Origin: Corallincola holothuriorum
GTDB lineage: Bacteria > Pseudomonadota > Gammaproteobacteria > Enterobacterales > Neiellaceae
Length of the DNA stretch: 64,000 bases
Assembly: GCF_003336225.1 (NCBI RefSeq)
Contig: NZ_QPID01000006.1
Span: forward strand, 40,207-104,206
Direction: 5' to 3'
Every line of letters begins with the position of its first letter. Position 1 is the first letter of the stretch. The notes beneath the pieces are model-generated. The model was not told the DNA's origin. It did no database searches and saw only the letters and a program-made list of their open reading frames with translations. The translations under genes were made by a program, and so were the position numbers. Positions 1 to 8,502 of this stretch are shown here, in pieces.

Positions 1-867
1 GAAGCTGATGCAGAGAGCAAACTTGAACAGATTATTATCGCGGAAGAGGCGGCGAGACCTCGTCAAACGGTAACCGTACACTTTGCATTGCCATTGTCGA
101 TGACATATGACTTAACGGATGCCGAGGTGTTCGAACTTTACCAAGACTATGAGCTGTATGCTTGGAACGACGATAGTTGTGATGCGGTAACGGAAGTATT
201 TGAGAAGACTATTTCTATGGACAGCGGTGTTCGTGCTGCGACAGTGGGTGACTACGGTGGGGTGTATGAAGTGTCTGCGTACACTGATAGTTCTGACTGC
301 TTTAAGTTCCTTGTTCATGACAACTACGAAAATGCCATTGCCGGTGACTTAGTGTTTGATACCACGGAAGGTGCTGCCGGATATGTAAACTATGGTGAAA
401 ATGTTATCGCGTACGAAGCGCCGCCACTGGTTTTTGAGCCTAATGACCCGCCTGCACCAGAGGCTCCGCCGCTGGCCGAGCCTGTTGATTGCAACGCGGC
501 AGCAACCGGTGAAGTTGGACCTATCGGACAGGATATGTGGATCCGGGGGAGTTATGTAACCGGTGATAACTTTGCTGCCACACCAGACACTCATAAGTTT
601 GAGTATGTTGGTGATAACCGTTATCAAGTAAAAGTTGCTGAGCCTATGGCTACGGACTTTACCTTTAAGTTTGCCAGTGCTGATTGGGCCTTTGAGTATG
701 CAGCAGGCGGTAGTGTGACGGTCGATCAAGTGACGTATCTTGAAGTGGCATCTGGAGCGCAAACTGAGAGTGAAATAAGCATTCCAGCGGCAGGTGATTA
801 TGTTTACTTGTTTGAAGTGAATGACAATCTGGATGAGGGTAATCTTTTAGTTGCGACCTGCAACTAA
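1..867 (+). CDS. C-terminal part of a secreted protein, probably carbohydrate-binding (5' end outside window)
   Basis: The reading frame is open from the first base, so this is the 3' part of a longer gene. The visible 288 residues contain an Asp/Tyr-rich segment (LYAWNDDSCDA), a Pro-rich linker (PPAPEAPPLAEP) and a final domain starting MWIRGSY with the pattern RGSY...YxGxxxYxVKV...FKFASADW. That last pattern resembles the small beta-sandwich starch-binding modules of pullulanases and related surface amylases (RGSxNxW...YEFKxADxDW). The composition is acidic with few lysines, as in exported proteins. A terminator hairpin follows the stop. Function is inferred from the module only; no catalytic domain lies inside the window, so a pullulanase or alpha-amylase identity is a guess. 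Confidence 0.55.
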   Translation, partial: EADAESKLEQIIIAEEAARPRQTVTVHFALPLSMTYDLTDAEVFELYQDYELYAWNDDSCDAVTEVFEKTISMDSGVRAATVGDYGGVYEVSAYTDSSDCFKFLVHDNYENAIAGDLVFDTTEGAAGYVNYGENVIAYEAPPLVFEPNDPPAPEAPPLAEPVDCNAAATGEVGPIGQDMWIRGSYVTGDNFAATPDTHKFEYVGDNRYQVKVAEPMATDFTFKFASADWAFEYAAGGSVTVDQVTYLEVASGAQTESEISIPAAGDYVYLFEVNDNLDEGNLLVATCN

Positions 868-885
868 ATTTTAGCCGTTGTCGTT

Positions 886-915
886 AAAAAGGCCGCTATG
901 AATAGCGGCCTTTTC
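886..915. terminator. bidirectional Rho-independent terminator
   Basis: An 11-bp stem (A-rich arm plus GGCCGCT, then AGCGGCC plus T-rich arm) has A-runs on the left and T-runs on the right. It can therefore end the plus-strand gene at 867 and the convergent minus-strand gene whose stop codon touches it at 915. Confidence 0.85.
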
Positions 916-1451
916 TATTTCAGCAGCTTGATAATAGCTTGTTGAAACTCTTCTGAGTCCGGTGCTGTGGTTGGCGGGAAGACCTGAACTGAACCATCTG
1001 TATCAACCAGGTATTTGTAGAAGTTCCACTTTGGTGCGCTGCCGCTGCGTTGTGCTAGTTGTTTAAAAATAGGATCGGCATCGTCGCCTCGCACGCTGCT
1101 GGTGGCCAGCATGGTAAATGTAACGCCGTAATTGATGTAGCATACTTCGGCCGTGTCTTTTTCTTTATCTTCTTCCTGCCAAAAGTCGTCTGAGGGTACT
1201 CCGATGACGACCAGACCCTGTGCTTGATATTGCTCGTGTATCGCCTCTAGTGTTTTGAAATGAGGAGTAAAACCGCAATGGCTCGCTGTATTAACGATCA
1301 GTACCGGCTTATTACTGGTGAGGGGGCATAGCTCAATAGAAGCGCTGCTATGTAACTTCCGGCGTTCTTGCCCGTCAAACAGGCTGTCACAGGTCGCAGC
1401 ATAAAGCTCTACTGAGCAGATCAGAAAAGGTAGAACCATCCATTTTGTCAT
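915..1451 (-). CDS. Periplasmic glutathione-peroxidase-family protein
   Basis: A protein of about 178 residues from the chosen ATG at 1451, which begins MTKWMVLPFLICSVELYAA, a good Sec signal peptide. The frame stays open another 36 codons upstream but that extension is Cys-rich and unlike a leader. The mature part carries the thiol/glutathione peroxidase signature: NTASHCGFT with the peroxidatic Cys (not selenocysteine), VIGVPSDDF in the place of the usual GFPxNQF loop, and the WNFYKYLVD motif near the C-terminus. The family reduces H2O2 or organic hydroperoxides with thiols; the signal peptide puts this one in the periplasm. The altered NQF loop is a departure from typical members. It is convergent with the gene to its left and divergent from recR. 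Confidence 0.85.
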   Translation of the reverse strand: MTKWMVLPFLICSVELYAATCDSLFDGQERRKLHSSASIELCPLTSNKPVLIVNTASHCGFTPHFKTLEAIHEQYQAQGLVVIGVPSDDFWQEEDKEKDTAEVCYINYGVTFTMLATSSVRGDDADPIFKQLAQRSGSAPKWNFYKYLVDTDGSVQVFPPTTAPDSEEFQQAIIKLLK

Positions 1452-1596
1452 TGCGGCACTCGTTGAGTGTTTGTTATAGCTGCAGTATACGTGGCTATCG
1501 ACGACAGTGATCACCTGAAAAGGAATGTTGTAAGGATCTCGACAGCAACAAGCTGCCACTGATAGATTAGCCTCCTTGCTTACAACGGTTGGTTTT

Positions 1597-2199
1597 ATGA
1601 AGTTTTCACCGCTATTAACAGAATTAATTGAAGCTCTGCGCTGTTTACCTGGTGTGGGGCCAAAAAGTGCACAGCGTATGGCGTTTCATCTTTTGGAGCG
1701 AAACCGGCGTGGCGGAGCTGTACTTGCTGATGCTCTGCAACAAGCGTTAGATAAAGTAGGCCATTGTCAGCGCTGTCGTACTTATACCGAGCAAGATGTT
1801 TGTGATATCTGTGCCAGCCCTAAGCGTCAAGCCAGTGGTGTGCTGTGTGTTGTGGAAAGCCCCGCGGATATTGTTGCGGTTGAGCAAAGCGGCCAGTTTC
1901 ATGGACGCTATTTCGTGCTAATGGGGCACCTGTCTCCCCTCGACGGGATCGGGCCTGCTGATATCGGACTGGATCAGTTACAGCGGGCATTTTCCGCAGG
2001 CGATCTGAAAGAGGTCATTTTAGCAACAAATCCGACAGTAGAAGGCGAGGCTACTGCGCACTATATTGCTGATATGGCTAACAGCTGTGGTTTACATGCG
2101 AGCCGAATTGCTCATGGTGTGCCGGTTGGTGGTGAGCTAGAGAGTATTGATGGCACGACGTTAGCCCATTCATTTGCTGGTCGTAAGCGGGTTGAGTAA
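1597..2199 (+). CDS. recR: Recombination mediator RecR
   Basis: A 200-residue protein, the usual RecR length. It has the N-terminal helix-hairpin-helix ([13 protein letters not shown], about residues 16-28), the four-Cys zinc finger (CQRCxxxxxxxxCDIC, about 57-72) and the Toprim domain ([12 protein letters not shown]; later [17 protein letters not shown]). RecR acts with RecF and RecO to load RecA on SSB-coated gaps. The ATG at 1597 gives [15 protein letters not shown], aligning with the E. coli start (MQTSPLLTQLMEALR); a TTG at 1576 is in frame but adds seven unusual residues. In many gammaproteobacteria recR follows dnaX and ybaB; here the upstream neighbour is a divergent peroxidase gene, so recR appears to have its own promoter. 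Confidence 0.96.
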   Translation: MKFSPLLTELIEALRCLPGVGPKSAQRMAFHLLERNRRGGAVLADALQQALDKVGHCQRCRTYTEQDVCDICASPKRQASGVLCVVESPADIVAVEQSGQFHGRYFVLMGHLSPLDGIGPADIGLDQLQRAFSAGDLKEVILATNPTVEGEATAHYIADMANSCGLHASRIAHGVPVGGELESIDGTTLAHSFAGRKRVE

Positions 2200-2231
2200 T
2201 GATTTGCAGTTTTATGATGTTTTATGAGAGT

Positions 2232-2256
2232 AAAAAGGCCGCGTAGCGGCCTTTTT
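2232..2256. terminator. bidirectional Rho-independent terminator
   Basis: A perfect 11-bp stem (AAAAAGGCCGC / GCGGCCTTTTT) with a 3-nt loop sits between convergent recR and the helix-hairpin-helix gene. A-run and T-run on the two sides make it usable from both directions. Confidence 0.9.
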
Positions 2257-2272
2257 CTATTTTTGTCTGGGG

Positions 2273-2602
2273 TTACTTTTTTATTGGAACATCAAAAGCG
2301 ATCTTTGCACTGTTCGCCTCGACCGTTTTTACTCCTATCCCTTTAACCGCTTCTAGCGTCGCTAACGAGGTAAATGGGCCATACATGTTTCGATAGTCGA
2401 CTATCGCTTGGGCTTTGTTCATCCCCACACCCTCCAAAGCATCAGCGATCTCTTCGGCGCTGGCTTGGTTTATCTGAATGGTTTGCTGACTGCTGCTAGC
2501 AGTAGAGCTATCGATATCAGCATCTTTTGCGATAACACTCAGACTCGTGGTGGTTAATAGAGCGGCGGAAAATGCAATAGCGTGGAATATGCGAGTACGC
2601 AT
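2273..2602 (-). CDS. Secreted helix-hairpin-helix protein, ComEA-like
   Basis: A 109-residue protein. The ATG at 2602 is preceded by a strong AAGGAGGAG ribosome-binding site and opens a signal peptide (MRTRIFHAIAFSAALLTTTSL...VIA); an upstream in-frame ATG lacks this. After a Ser/Thr-rich linker the protein has the ComEA-type double HhH: INQASAEEIADALEGVGMNKAQAIVDYR and FTSLATLEAVKGIGVKTVE. Small periplasmic HhH proteins of this type bind double-stranded DNA, and ComEA pulls transforming DNA into the periplasm. Related proteins also exist in species not known to be competent, so a role in natural transformation is likely but not shown. It is a monocistronic gene between two terminators. Confidence 0.85.
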   Translation of the reverse strand: MRTRIFHAIAFSAALLTTTSLSVIAKDADIDSSTASSSQQTIQINQASAEEIADALEGVGMNKAQAIVDYRNMYGPFTSLATLEAVKGIGVKTVEANSAKIAFDVPIKK

Positions 2603-2774
2603 AATAACTCCTCCTTGAGTATTGGTTAGTTGAATATTGTGCATCGGTTGCACAGGATCAATATCTAGCTCAAGTGGCGATAAATGCAGAATTTTTCGAC
2701 AAGCTTAAAGATGAAAATATGAAGCGCCTCACAAAACAACATGTGATTAAGTCTTTGATTTATTAGTTGTAAAT

Positions 2775-2801
2775 AAAAAGCGCGTTCAAAAATGAATGCG
2801 C
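2775..2801 (-). terminator. terminator downstream of gltX
   Basis: Read on the minus strand, a 9-bp stem (GCGCATTCA / TGAACGCGC, one mismatch) with a 4-nt loop is followed by TTTTT. It lies 36 bases past the gltX stop codon. Confidence 0.8.
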
Positions 2802-2836
2802 CTTTCAAGTGCTAGTATGCCGTTTCGAAAACAGCC

Positions 2837-4324
2837 TTAGATTGCTAGAGCATCAAACTCTTTTTGCCAGCGCTTCGCTTCTTTCTTCGACGGACTGCCC
2901 ACCGTTTGTGACGCTTGACGAAGACGGGCGCGGCTCAGATCGGGGCCGAGTATTGCCATGGCATCAACCACCGAGAAGGTTGCCGTTGTACCGGCAATAG
3001 AGATGAAAATGGGTGCCATAAACTCTTTCATCTTTATATCCATGGCTCTTGCCAAGGACTTTAATGCCGGAAAAATATGCTCTTTATCCCAGTGGTTGAG
3101 TTGGTCCATCTTCCAAGCAACAAATTGCAGTACCTTACGCAATTGCTCTTCATCCAAGGCTAAGCCATCGAAAGCTGAGGCTGGCAGATCAAGCAGGCCG
3201 CTGTACATAAAATTGGTGAGAGGCGCGACTTGAGAGAAACGTTCTACGCGGCTCTTAATATGGGGTAACATCTGGCGGAGATAGCTTTCGTTATAGGCCC
3301 ATTTGTGGATTTCGCTGATAAAGTCATCATCACTGAGGTCTTCGCGGATCCAAAGGCCATTCAGCCAATCGAGTTTCTCAGGATCAAACACCGGACCACC
3401 TAATGAAACGCGTTTGATATCGAAGTTTGCAATCATCTGCTCCAGAGTGAATTTTTCGCTTTCATCTGGCATTGACCAACCCATGCGAGCTAAATAGTTG
3501 AGCAGCGCTTGTGGTAGATAACCCATTCGTTGGTAATAGAGGATGCTGGTAGGGTTCTTACGTTTAGAAAGCTTACTTTTATCCGGGTTACGCAGTAACG
3601 GCATGTGACCCAGAACCGGTGCTTCCCATCCTAGATAGGCGTACAGCTGGAGTAACTTCGGAGCCGAGGGTAGCCACTCTTCGCCGCGAAATACATGGGT
3701 GATCCCCATCAAGTGATCATCAACCACGTTGGCGAGAAAATAGGTGGGTAAGCCATCCTGTTTCATCAGCACTTGCATGTCGATCTGTTCCCAAGGGATC
3801 TCAACTTCACCCCGTAGGTGGTCATTAAACTTGAAGCTGCCTTGTTCAGGGATCTTCATACGTATGACGTAGGGATCACCGGCAGCCAATCTCTGTTCGA
3901 TCTCTTGCTGGGTGTGATTGAGTCCGCGGCCATCATATTTGGGGCGCAACCCTGCTTCCTGCTGTTCTTTGCGCATCTGGTCAAGTTCTTCTGGGGTGGC
4001 AAAACAGTAAAAAGCATGGCCATCGGCAATGAGTTGCTGGGCATACTGCTGGTAAATATCGCCACGTTCACTTTGTCGGTAAGGGCCACAGTCACCACCA
4101 GTGTCAGGGCCTTCATCCCAGTCCAGTCCGAGCCAGCGCAGTGCCTTAACAATCATCTGTTCAGATTCTGGGGTACTGCGTGCTTGATCCGTATCTTCTA
4201 TTCGTAGAATAAATTTGCCGCCGTGCTGTTTAGCAAAGGCGTAGTTGAACAGAGCGATATATGCAGTACCTACGTGGGGGTCTCCAGTAGGTGAGGGGGC
4301 GACGCGTGTGCGAACCTGAGTCAT
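2837..4324 (-). CDS. gltX: Glutamyl-tRNA synthetase
   Basis: A 495-residue class I aminoacyl-tRNA synthetase that charges tRNA-Glu in the cytoplasm. The HIGH-type motif is [11 protein letters not shown] (about residues 12-22), followed by [12 protein letters not shown]; the KMSKS-type loop is SKLSKRK near residue 250. The anticodon-binding region fills the C-terminal third. The E. coli enzyme (471 residues) has a zinc site built from Cys residues in an SKE/CRH region; here that stretch reads [13 protein letters not shown]...YDGRGLN, with most metal ligands missing, so this is a zinc-free type. The gene is transcribed alone with a terminator behind it. Confidence 0.97.
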   Translation of the reverse strand: MTQVRTRVAPSPTGDPHVGTAYIALFNYAFAKQHGGKFILRIEDTDQARSTPESEQMIVKALRWLGLDWDEGPDTGGDCGPYRQSERGDIYQQYAQQLIADGHAFYCFATPEELDQMRKEQQEAGLRPKYDGRGLNHTQQEIEQRLAAGDPYVIRMKIPEQGSFKFNDHLRGEVEIPWEQIDMQVLMKQDGLPTYFLANVVDDHLMGITHVFRGEEWLPSAPKLLQLYAYLGWEAPVLGHMPLLRNPDKSKLSKRKNPTSILYYQRMGYLPQALLNYLARMGWSMPDESEKFTLEQMIANFDIKRVSLGGPVFDPEKLDWLNGLWIREDLSDDDFISEIHKWAYNESYLRQMLPHIKSRVERFSQVAPLTNFMYSGLLDLPASAFDGLALDEEQLRKVLQFVAWKMDQLNHWDKEHIFPALKSLARAMDIKMKEFMAPIFISIAGTTATFSVVDAMAILGPDLSRARLRQASQTVGSPSKKEAKRWQKEFDALAI

Positions 4325-4570
4325 TTAAGGCCTCGATTGTTTTCCAAATAGATAACCTGCTCGGGACAGGCACATATATGAGGCGCTATTGTATGCCAAG
4401 GGCTGCGAGCGTGCGAGAGTCTGTTGCCGCAAAGGCGGATTTATCTCTCTGTAGCTTGCTGTAAGCTAGTGCAGATAGTTTCTATCGGGCTGGTTTGTGA
4501 CGTGCCGATGCTTCAATAATGTCAGAATTACTGGTTGAGTAGTGTTGGCTAGTTCGTCTAAAAACTCCAT

Positions 4571-4615
4571 ATTCCAAAATGGAATAAAAACTAAATAAAA
4601 ATTCTTTTTTGGAAT
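4571..4615 (+). promoter_or_regulatory. Twin 15-bp palindromes, candidate CysB/LysR-type operator upstream of cysC
   Basis: ATTCCAAAATGGAAT (4571-4585) is a perfect 6-3-6 palindrome. ATTCTTTTTTGGAAT (4601-4615) is an imperfect copy exactly 30 bp further on, about three helix turns. Both contain T-N11-A, the core recognised by LysR-type regulators. They lie about 100 bp upstream of cysC in an otherwise featureless 357-bp intergenic region (4325-4681). CysB is the LysR-type activator of sulfate assimilation in gammaproteobacteria, so this is a plausible CysB site; the assignment is inference. Confidence 0.5.
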
Positions 4616-4681
4616 ATACAAGCTGGGTTAATTTATCGCTATGTTAAGTCAGCACTTTCAGCTGGCGAGAGGGATTTCTTA

Positions 4682-5284
4682 ATGAATAATATCGTTTGGC
4701 ATCATCACAAGGTTACTAAGGCGGAGCGCGCAGAGCTCAAGTCGCATAAACCTGCGGTTCTTTGGTTTACCGGGTTGAGTGGCTCGGGGAAGTCGACAGT
4801 GGCTGGTTGTCTGGAAGAACTACTCCATCACAATGGTGTGCACACCTACCTGCTAGATGGTGACAATATTCGTCACGGCCTGTGTGGTGATCTGGGATTC
4901 AGTGATAAAGATAGAGTAGAAAACATCCGCCGTATCGGAGAAGTGGCAAAGCTGTTTGTTGATGCTGGCGTGATGGTGTTAACAGCGTTTATCTCACCGT
5001 TCCGCGCTGACCGGCAAATGGTTCGTCAGCTACTTGAAGTAGGCGAATTTATTGAGGTGTTCGTCGATACACCTCTGGATGTTTGCGAACAACGCGATCC
5101 AAAGGGTCTGTATAAGAAAGCGCGCAAAGGCGATATTCCTAATTTCACTGGTATCGATAGTGAATATGAGACACCTGAGCAAGCGGAAGTGATTGTTAAA
5201 ACGGCGCAGCTGAGTGTCGAAGAGTGTGCGCAACAACTGCTCAGTTATTTGGAAAGCGAAGGCTATCTGCCTGCAAAACGCTAA
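4682..5284 (+). CDS. cysC: Adenylylsulfate (APS) kinase
   Basis: A 200-residue P-loop kinase that phosphorylates APS with ATP to give PAPS, the second activation step of sulfate assimilation. The Walker A motif GLSGSGKST is at residues 31-39. Family signatures DGDNIRHGL and [21 protein letters not shown] follow, then ISPFRADR and the [22 protein letters not shown] lid segment. It heads the operon cysC-cysQ-cysD-cysN-permease, a different order from E. coli cysDNC. cysQ follows after 18 bases. Confidence 0.97.
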   Translation: MNNIVWHHHKVTKAERAELKSHKPAVLWFTGLSGSGKSTVAGCLEELLHHNGVHTYLLDGDNIRHGLCGDLGFSDKDRVENIRRIGEVAKLFVDAGVMVLTAFISPFRADRQMVRQLLEVGEFIEVFVDTPLDVCEQRDPKGLYKKARKGDIPNFTGIDSEYETPEQAEVIVKTAQLSVEECAQQLLSYLESEGYLPAKR

Positions 5285-5302
5285 TCCCTTAAGGAAGAGA
5301 GT

Positions 5303-6106
5303 ATGTCTTTAGCTCAAGATAAAGAACTCCTGCTTGATGTGCTCACTGTGGCTGAGGCTGCTGGTGATGCCATCATGGAGGTCTATGAAAGAGATGATTT
5401 CGATGTACAGATTAAAGGCGATGATAGCCCTTTAACTGCGGCAGATTTGGCATCACACCAAGCCATTATGCAAGGCTTGTCCCTACTTACCCCTGACATC
5501 CCAGTGTTATCTGAAGAGTCTGATGATATCGATTGGCCGACCCGTCAGCAGTGGAATACCTATTGGCTAATCGATCCTCTTGATGGCACCAAAGAGTTCA
5601 TCAAGCGGAACGGTGAGTTCACGGTCAATATTGCCCTTATCGATCAGGGTAAGCCGGTGTTAGGCGTGGTTGTCGCTCCTGTACTTGGTACCGCCTACAT
5701 TGGTGGTATTGAGCTCGGTGCTTACAAAATTGAGTCAGGTAAAGAAACCGCCATTTCTGCATTGGCACCACGGCCGAGTGATACATGGGCTGTGGTGGGC
5801 TCTCGTAGTCATCAGTCCAAGGAGGTCGCAGAGTTTCTCACCAAGCTGCCGAGTCATGAGATGGTGGCGATGGGTAGCTCTTTAAAGATCTGTTTGGTCG
5901 CCGAAGGACGTGCGCACCTTTATCCTCGCTTGGGTTTGACGTCTGAATGGGATACGGCTGCAGCACATGCGGTATTGGTGGCTGCGGGTGGTGAGATGGT
6001 TGATGCAGATAGCAGAGAGCCACTTCGCTATAACCACAAAGAATCGATACTCAATCCATTTTTCATAGCAGCGAGCAGCGCCTTGCTCTCTGCAGATGCT
6101 TTTTAA
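5303..6106 (+). CDS. cysQ: 3'(2'),5'-bisphosphate nucleotidase CysQ
   Basis: A 267-residue inositol-monophosphatase-fold enzyme that removes the 3' phosphate of PAP and PAPS, preventing toxic PAP build-up and tuning sulfate activation. Metal-binding motifs are visible: DDSPLTAAD (about 40-48), SEESDD (about 70), WLIDPLDGTKEFI (about 87-99) and SEWDTAAAHAVL (about 213-224). Start ATG 5303 has a GGAAGAGAG ribosome-binding site. The gene sits between cysC and cysD, so the enzyme that clears PAP is co-expressed with those that make PAPS; in E. coli cysQ is at a separate locus. Confidence 0.95.
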   Translation: MSLAQDKELLLDVLTVAEAAGDAIMEVYERDDFDVQIKGDDSPLTAADLASHQAIMQGLSLLTPDIPVLSEESDDIDWPTRQQWNTYWLIDPLDGTKEFIKRNGEFTVNIALIDQGKPVLGVVVAPVLGTAYIGGIELGAYKIESGKETAISALAPRPSDTWAVVGSRSHQSKEVAEFLTKLPSHEMVAMGSSLKICLVAEGRAHLYPRLGLTSEWDTAAAHAVLVAAGGEMVDADSREPLRYNHKESILNPFFIAASSALLSADAF

Positions 6107-6130
6107 CGCTAGCAAAGTAGTGACTGAACC

Positions 6131-7039
6131 ATGAAACCGTTCAATATGACCCACCTCAAGGCATTAGAAGCTGAGAGTATACATATCATCCGCGAAGTGG
6201 CGGCTGAATTCGATAACCCAGTAATGCTTTATTCTGTAGGCAAAGACTCGGCGGTGATGCTGCACCTTGCTCGTAAAGCGTTTTATCCTGGTAAATTGCC
6301 ATTTCCATTACTCCATGTGGACACCACCTGGAAGTTTAAGGAGATGATTGAATTTCGTGATCGCTTCACGGATAAGCACGATATGGATCTGTTAGTGCAT
6401 ATCAATCAGGAAGGCGTGGATATGGGCATGGGGCCATTTACCCATGGCAGCGCTAAGCATACTGATGTGATGAAAACACAAGGCCTGAAGCAAGCCTTGG
6501 ATCACTATAAGTTTGATGCGGCCTTTGGCGGTGCCAGACGTGATGAAGAGAAATCTCGGGCCAAAGAGCGGGTTTACTCGTTCCGTGATAATCATCATCG
6601 CTGGGATCCTAAAAACCAGCGACCAGAGCTGTGGGATATCTATAACGGCAAGGTTAATAAGGGCGAAAGTATCCGTGTATTCCCCCTATCTAACTGGACG
6701 GAACTAGATATCTGGCAATATATCTATTTGGAAAATATAGAGATCGTGCCTTTGTACTTCGCCGAGAAACGTCCAGTCGTTGAACGTGATGGTACCTTGA
6801 TCATGGTTGACGACGAGCGCATGCCGTTGAAAGAGGGCGAGGTTCCCGAGATGAAGATGGTGAGGTTCCGTACCCTCGGATGTTATCCGTTGACGGGGGC
6901 AGTTGAGTCGACTGCTACGACGTTGCCGGAAATCATCCAAGAGATGTTGCTGACTAAGACGTCAGAACGTCAGGGACGGGTGATCGATCACGATCAGGCG
7001 GCTTCGATGGAACAGAAGAAACGTGAAGGTTACTTCTAA
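6131..7039 (+). CDS. cysD: Sulfate adenylyltransferase subunit 2 (CysD)
   Basis: A 302-residue protein, the same length as E. coli CysD and nearly collinear with it. It belongs to the PP-loop ATP pyrophosphatases: [18 protein letters not shown] (about residues 34-51) is the PP-loop, and [16 protein letters not shown] and [19 protein letters not shown] are family signatures. With CysN it forms ATP sulfurylase, making APS from ATP and sulfate and using GTP hydrolysis to drive the reaction. The ATG at 6131 is favoured because the N-terminus aligns with E. coli. Confidence 0.97.
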   Translation: MKPFNMTHLKALEAESIHIIREVAAEFDNPVMLYSVGKDSAVMLHLARKAFYPGKLPFPLLHVDTTWKFKEMIEFRDRFTDKHDMDLLVHINQEGVDMGMGPFTHGSAKHTDVMKTQGLKQALDHYKFDAAFGGARRDEEKSRAKERVYSFRDNHHRWDPKNQRPELWDIYNGKVNKGESIRVFPLSNWTELDIWQYIYLENIEIVPLYFAEKRPVVERDGTLIMVDDERMPLKEGEVPEMKMVRFRTLGCYPLTGAVESTATTLPEIIQEMLLTKTSERQGRVIDHDQAASMEQKKREGYF

Positions 7040-7078
7040 ATAGATCGAACGATAGCGACGAAAACGGAACAGTAGAAT

Positions 7079-8497
7079 ATGTCTCATCAATCAGATTTGA
7101 TCGCCTCGGATATTCAGGGGTATTTAAAACAGCATGAACAGAAAGAGCTAATGCGCTTTCTGACTTGCGGTAACGTCGATGATGGTAAAAGTACCCTCAT
7201 TGGTCGCTTGCTGCATGATTCCAAGATGATCTTTGAAGATCAGATGGCGTCAATTAAGAAAGATTCGAAGAAATTTAACACCACTGACGAAGAGTTCGAT
7301 CTAGCCCTTTTGGTCGATGGTTTGCAGTCAGAGCGAGAGCAGGGCATCACTATTGATGTGGCGTATCGTTATTTCTCCACGGATAAGCGTAAGTTTATTA
7401 TCGCTGACACACCGGGTCATGAGCAGTACACACGTAATATGGCGACGGGTGCGTCGACCTGTGATTTAGCCGTGATCCTGATTGATGCTCGTTATGGTGT
7501 GCAAACGCAAACTAAACGTCACAGCTTCATCGTCTCTCTGTTGGGGATCAAACAGGTGGTCGTGGCTGTTAATAAGATGGATTTGATGGAATTCTCTGAG
7601 ACTGTGTTTGAAGAGATCCGTAGCGAGTACCTTAAGTTCGCAGAGAAGCTAGAGAGCCCTCATATTAAGTTTGTGCCATTGTCCGCCCTTAAAGGCGATA
7701 ATGTTGTCGAACGAAGTGAGCAGACGCCTTGGTATCATGGTGAAACTCTCATGGGGATGCTGGAAAGTGCTGAAATTACGGCTGCACGTAATTTCGATGA
7801 TTTCCGTCTGCCAGTTCAGTATGTCAATCGCCCCAACCTGGATTTCAGAGGTTTTGCTGGCACTATCGCCGGTGGTGTTGTTCGTGTCGGTGACGAGGTG
7901 GTCGCGTTACCGTCTGGTAAGCAGTCTCGCGTGAAAACGATCACCACGTTTGATGGTGAATTGGAAGAAGCGTTTGCTAGTCAGGCGATTACCCTGACAT
8001 TGGAAGATGAAATTGACGTGAGTCGTGGCGATATGCTGGTTCATGCCAATAATCGTCCCCAGGTAACAGATGCCCTTGATGTCACCATTGTTTGGATGGC
8101 GGAAGAGCCAATGTTGCCGCGTAAACAGTATGATTTTAAGTTAGCGACTAAGACGACAGCGGGCAGTGTTTCAGAGATCGATTATCAGATTGACGTGAAC
8201 ACCATGGAGCACAATGACGCCGTGCGTCTTAACTTGAATGAGATTGGCCGTTGTCAGGTTAACCTGAATCAGCCGGTGGCATTTGATAGTTATCAGAAGG
8301 TCAAAGGTTGTGGCAATTTTGTCATTATTGACCGATTGACCAATGTGACGGTTGGTGCTGGTATGGTGGTTGGTACCGGTAAACGTGCGGAAACGAGTCG
8401 TTCTGATTTCAGTGATTTTGAATTGGAGCTTAATGCGCTTGTTCGTAAGCACTTCCCTCATTGGGAAGCGAAAGATCTGCTCGACATCGTGAAGTAG
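7079..8497 (+). CDS. cysN: Sulfate adenylyltransferase subunit 1, GTPase (CysN)
   Basis: A 472-residue EF-Tu-like GTPase, the regulatory subunit of ATP sulfurylase. G motifs: G1 GNVDDGKST at 31-39, G3 DTPGHEQY near 111-118, G4 NKMD near 166-169. Beta-barrel domains follow, with [19 protein letters not shown] typical of domain 2. It is a stand-alone CysN, not fused to CysC, consistent with the separate cysC at the head of the operon. The next gene starts six bases after its stop codon. Confidence 0.97.
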   Translation: MSHQSDLIASDIQGYLKQHEQKELMRFLTCGNVDDGKSTLIGRLLHDSKMIFEDQMASIKKDSKKFNTTDEEFDLALLVDGLQSEREQGITIDVAYRYFSTDKRKFIIADTPGHEQYTRNMATGASTCDLAVILIDARYGVQTQTKRHSFIVSLLGIKQVVVAVNKMDLMEFSETVFEEIRSEYLKFAEKLESPHIKFVPLSALKGDNVVERSEQTPWYHGETLMGMLESAEITAARNFDDFRLPVQYVNRPNLDFRGFAGTIAGGVVRVGDEVVALPSGKQSRVKTITTFDGELEEAFASQAITLTLEDEIDVSRGDMLVHANNRPQVTDALDVTIVWMAEEPMLPRKQYDFKLATKTTAGSVSEIDYQIDVNTMEHNDAVRLNLNEIGRCQVNLNQPVAFDSYQKVKGCGNFVIIDRLTNVTVGAGMVVGTGKRAETSRSDFSDFELELNALVRKHFPHWEAKDLLDIVK

Positions 8498-8502
8498 ATC
8501 CG

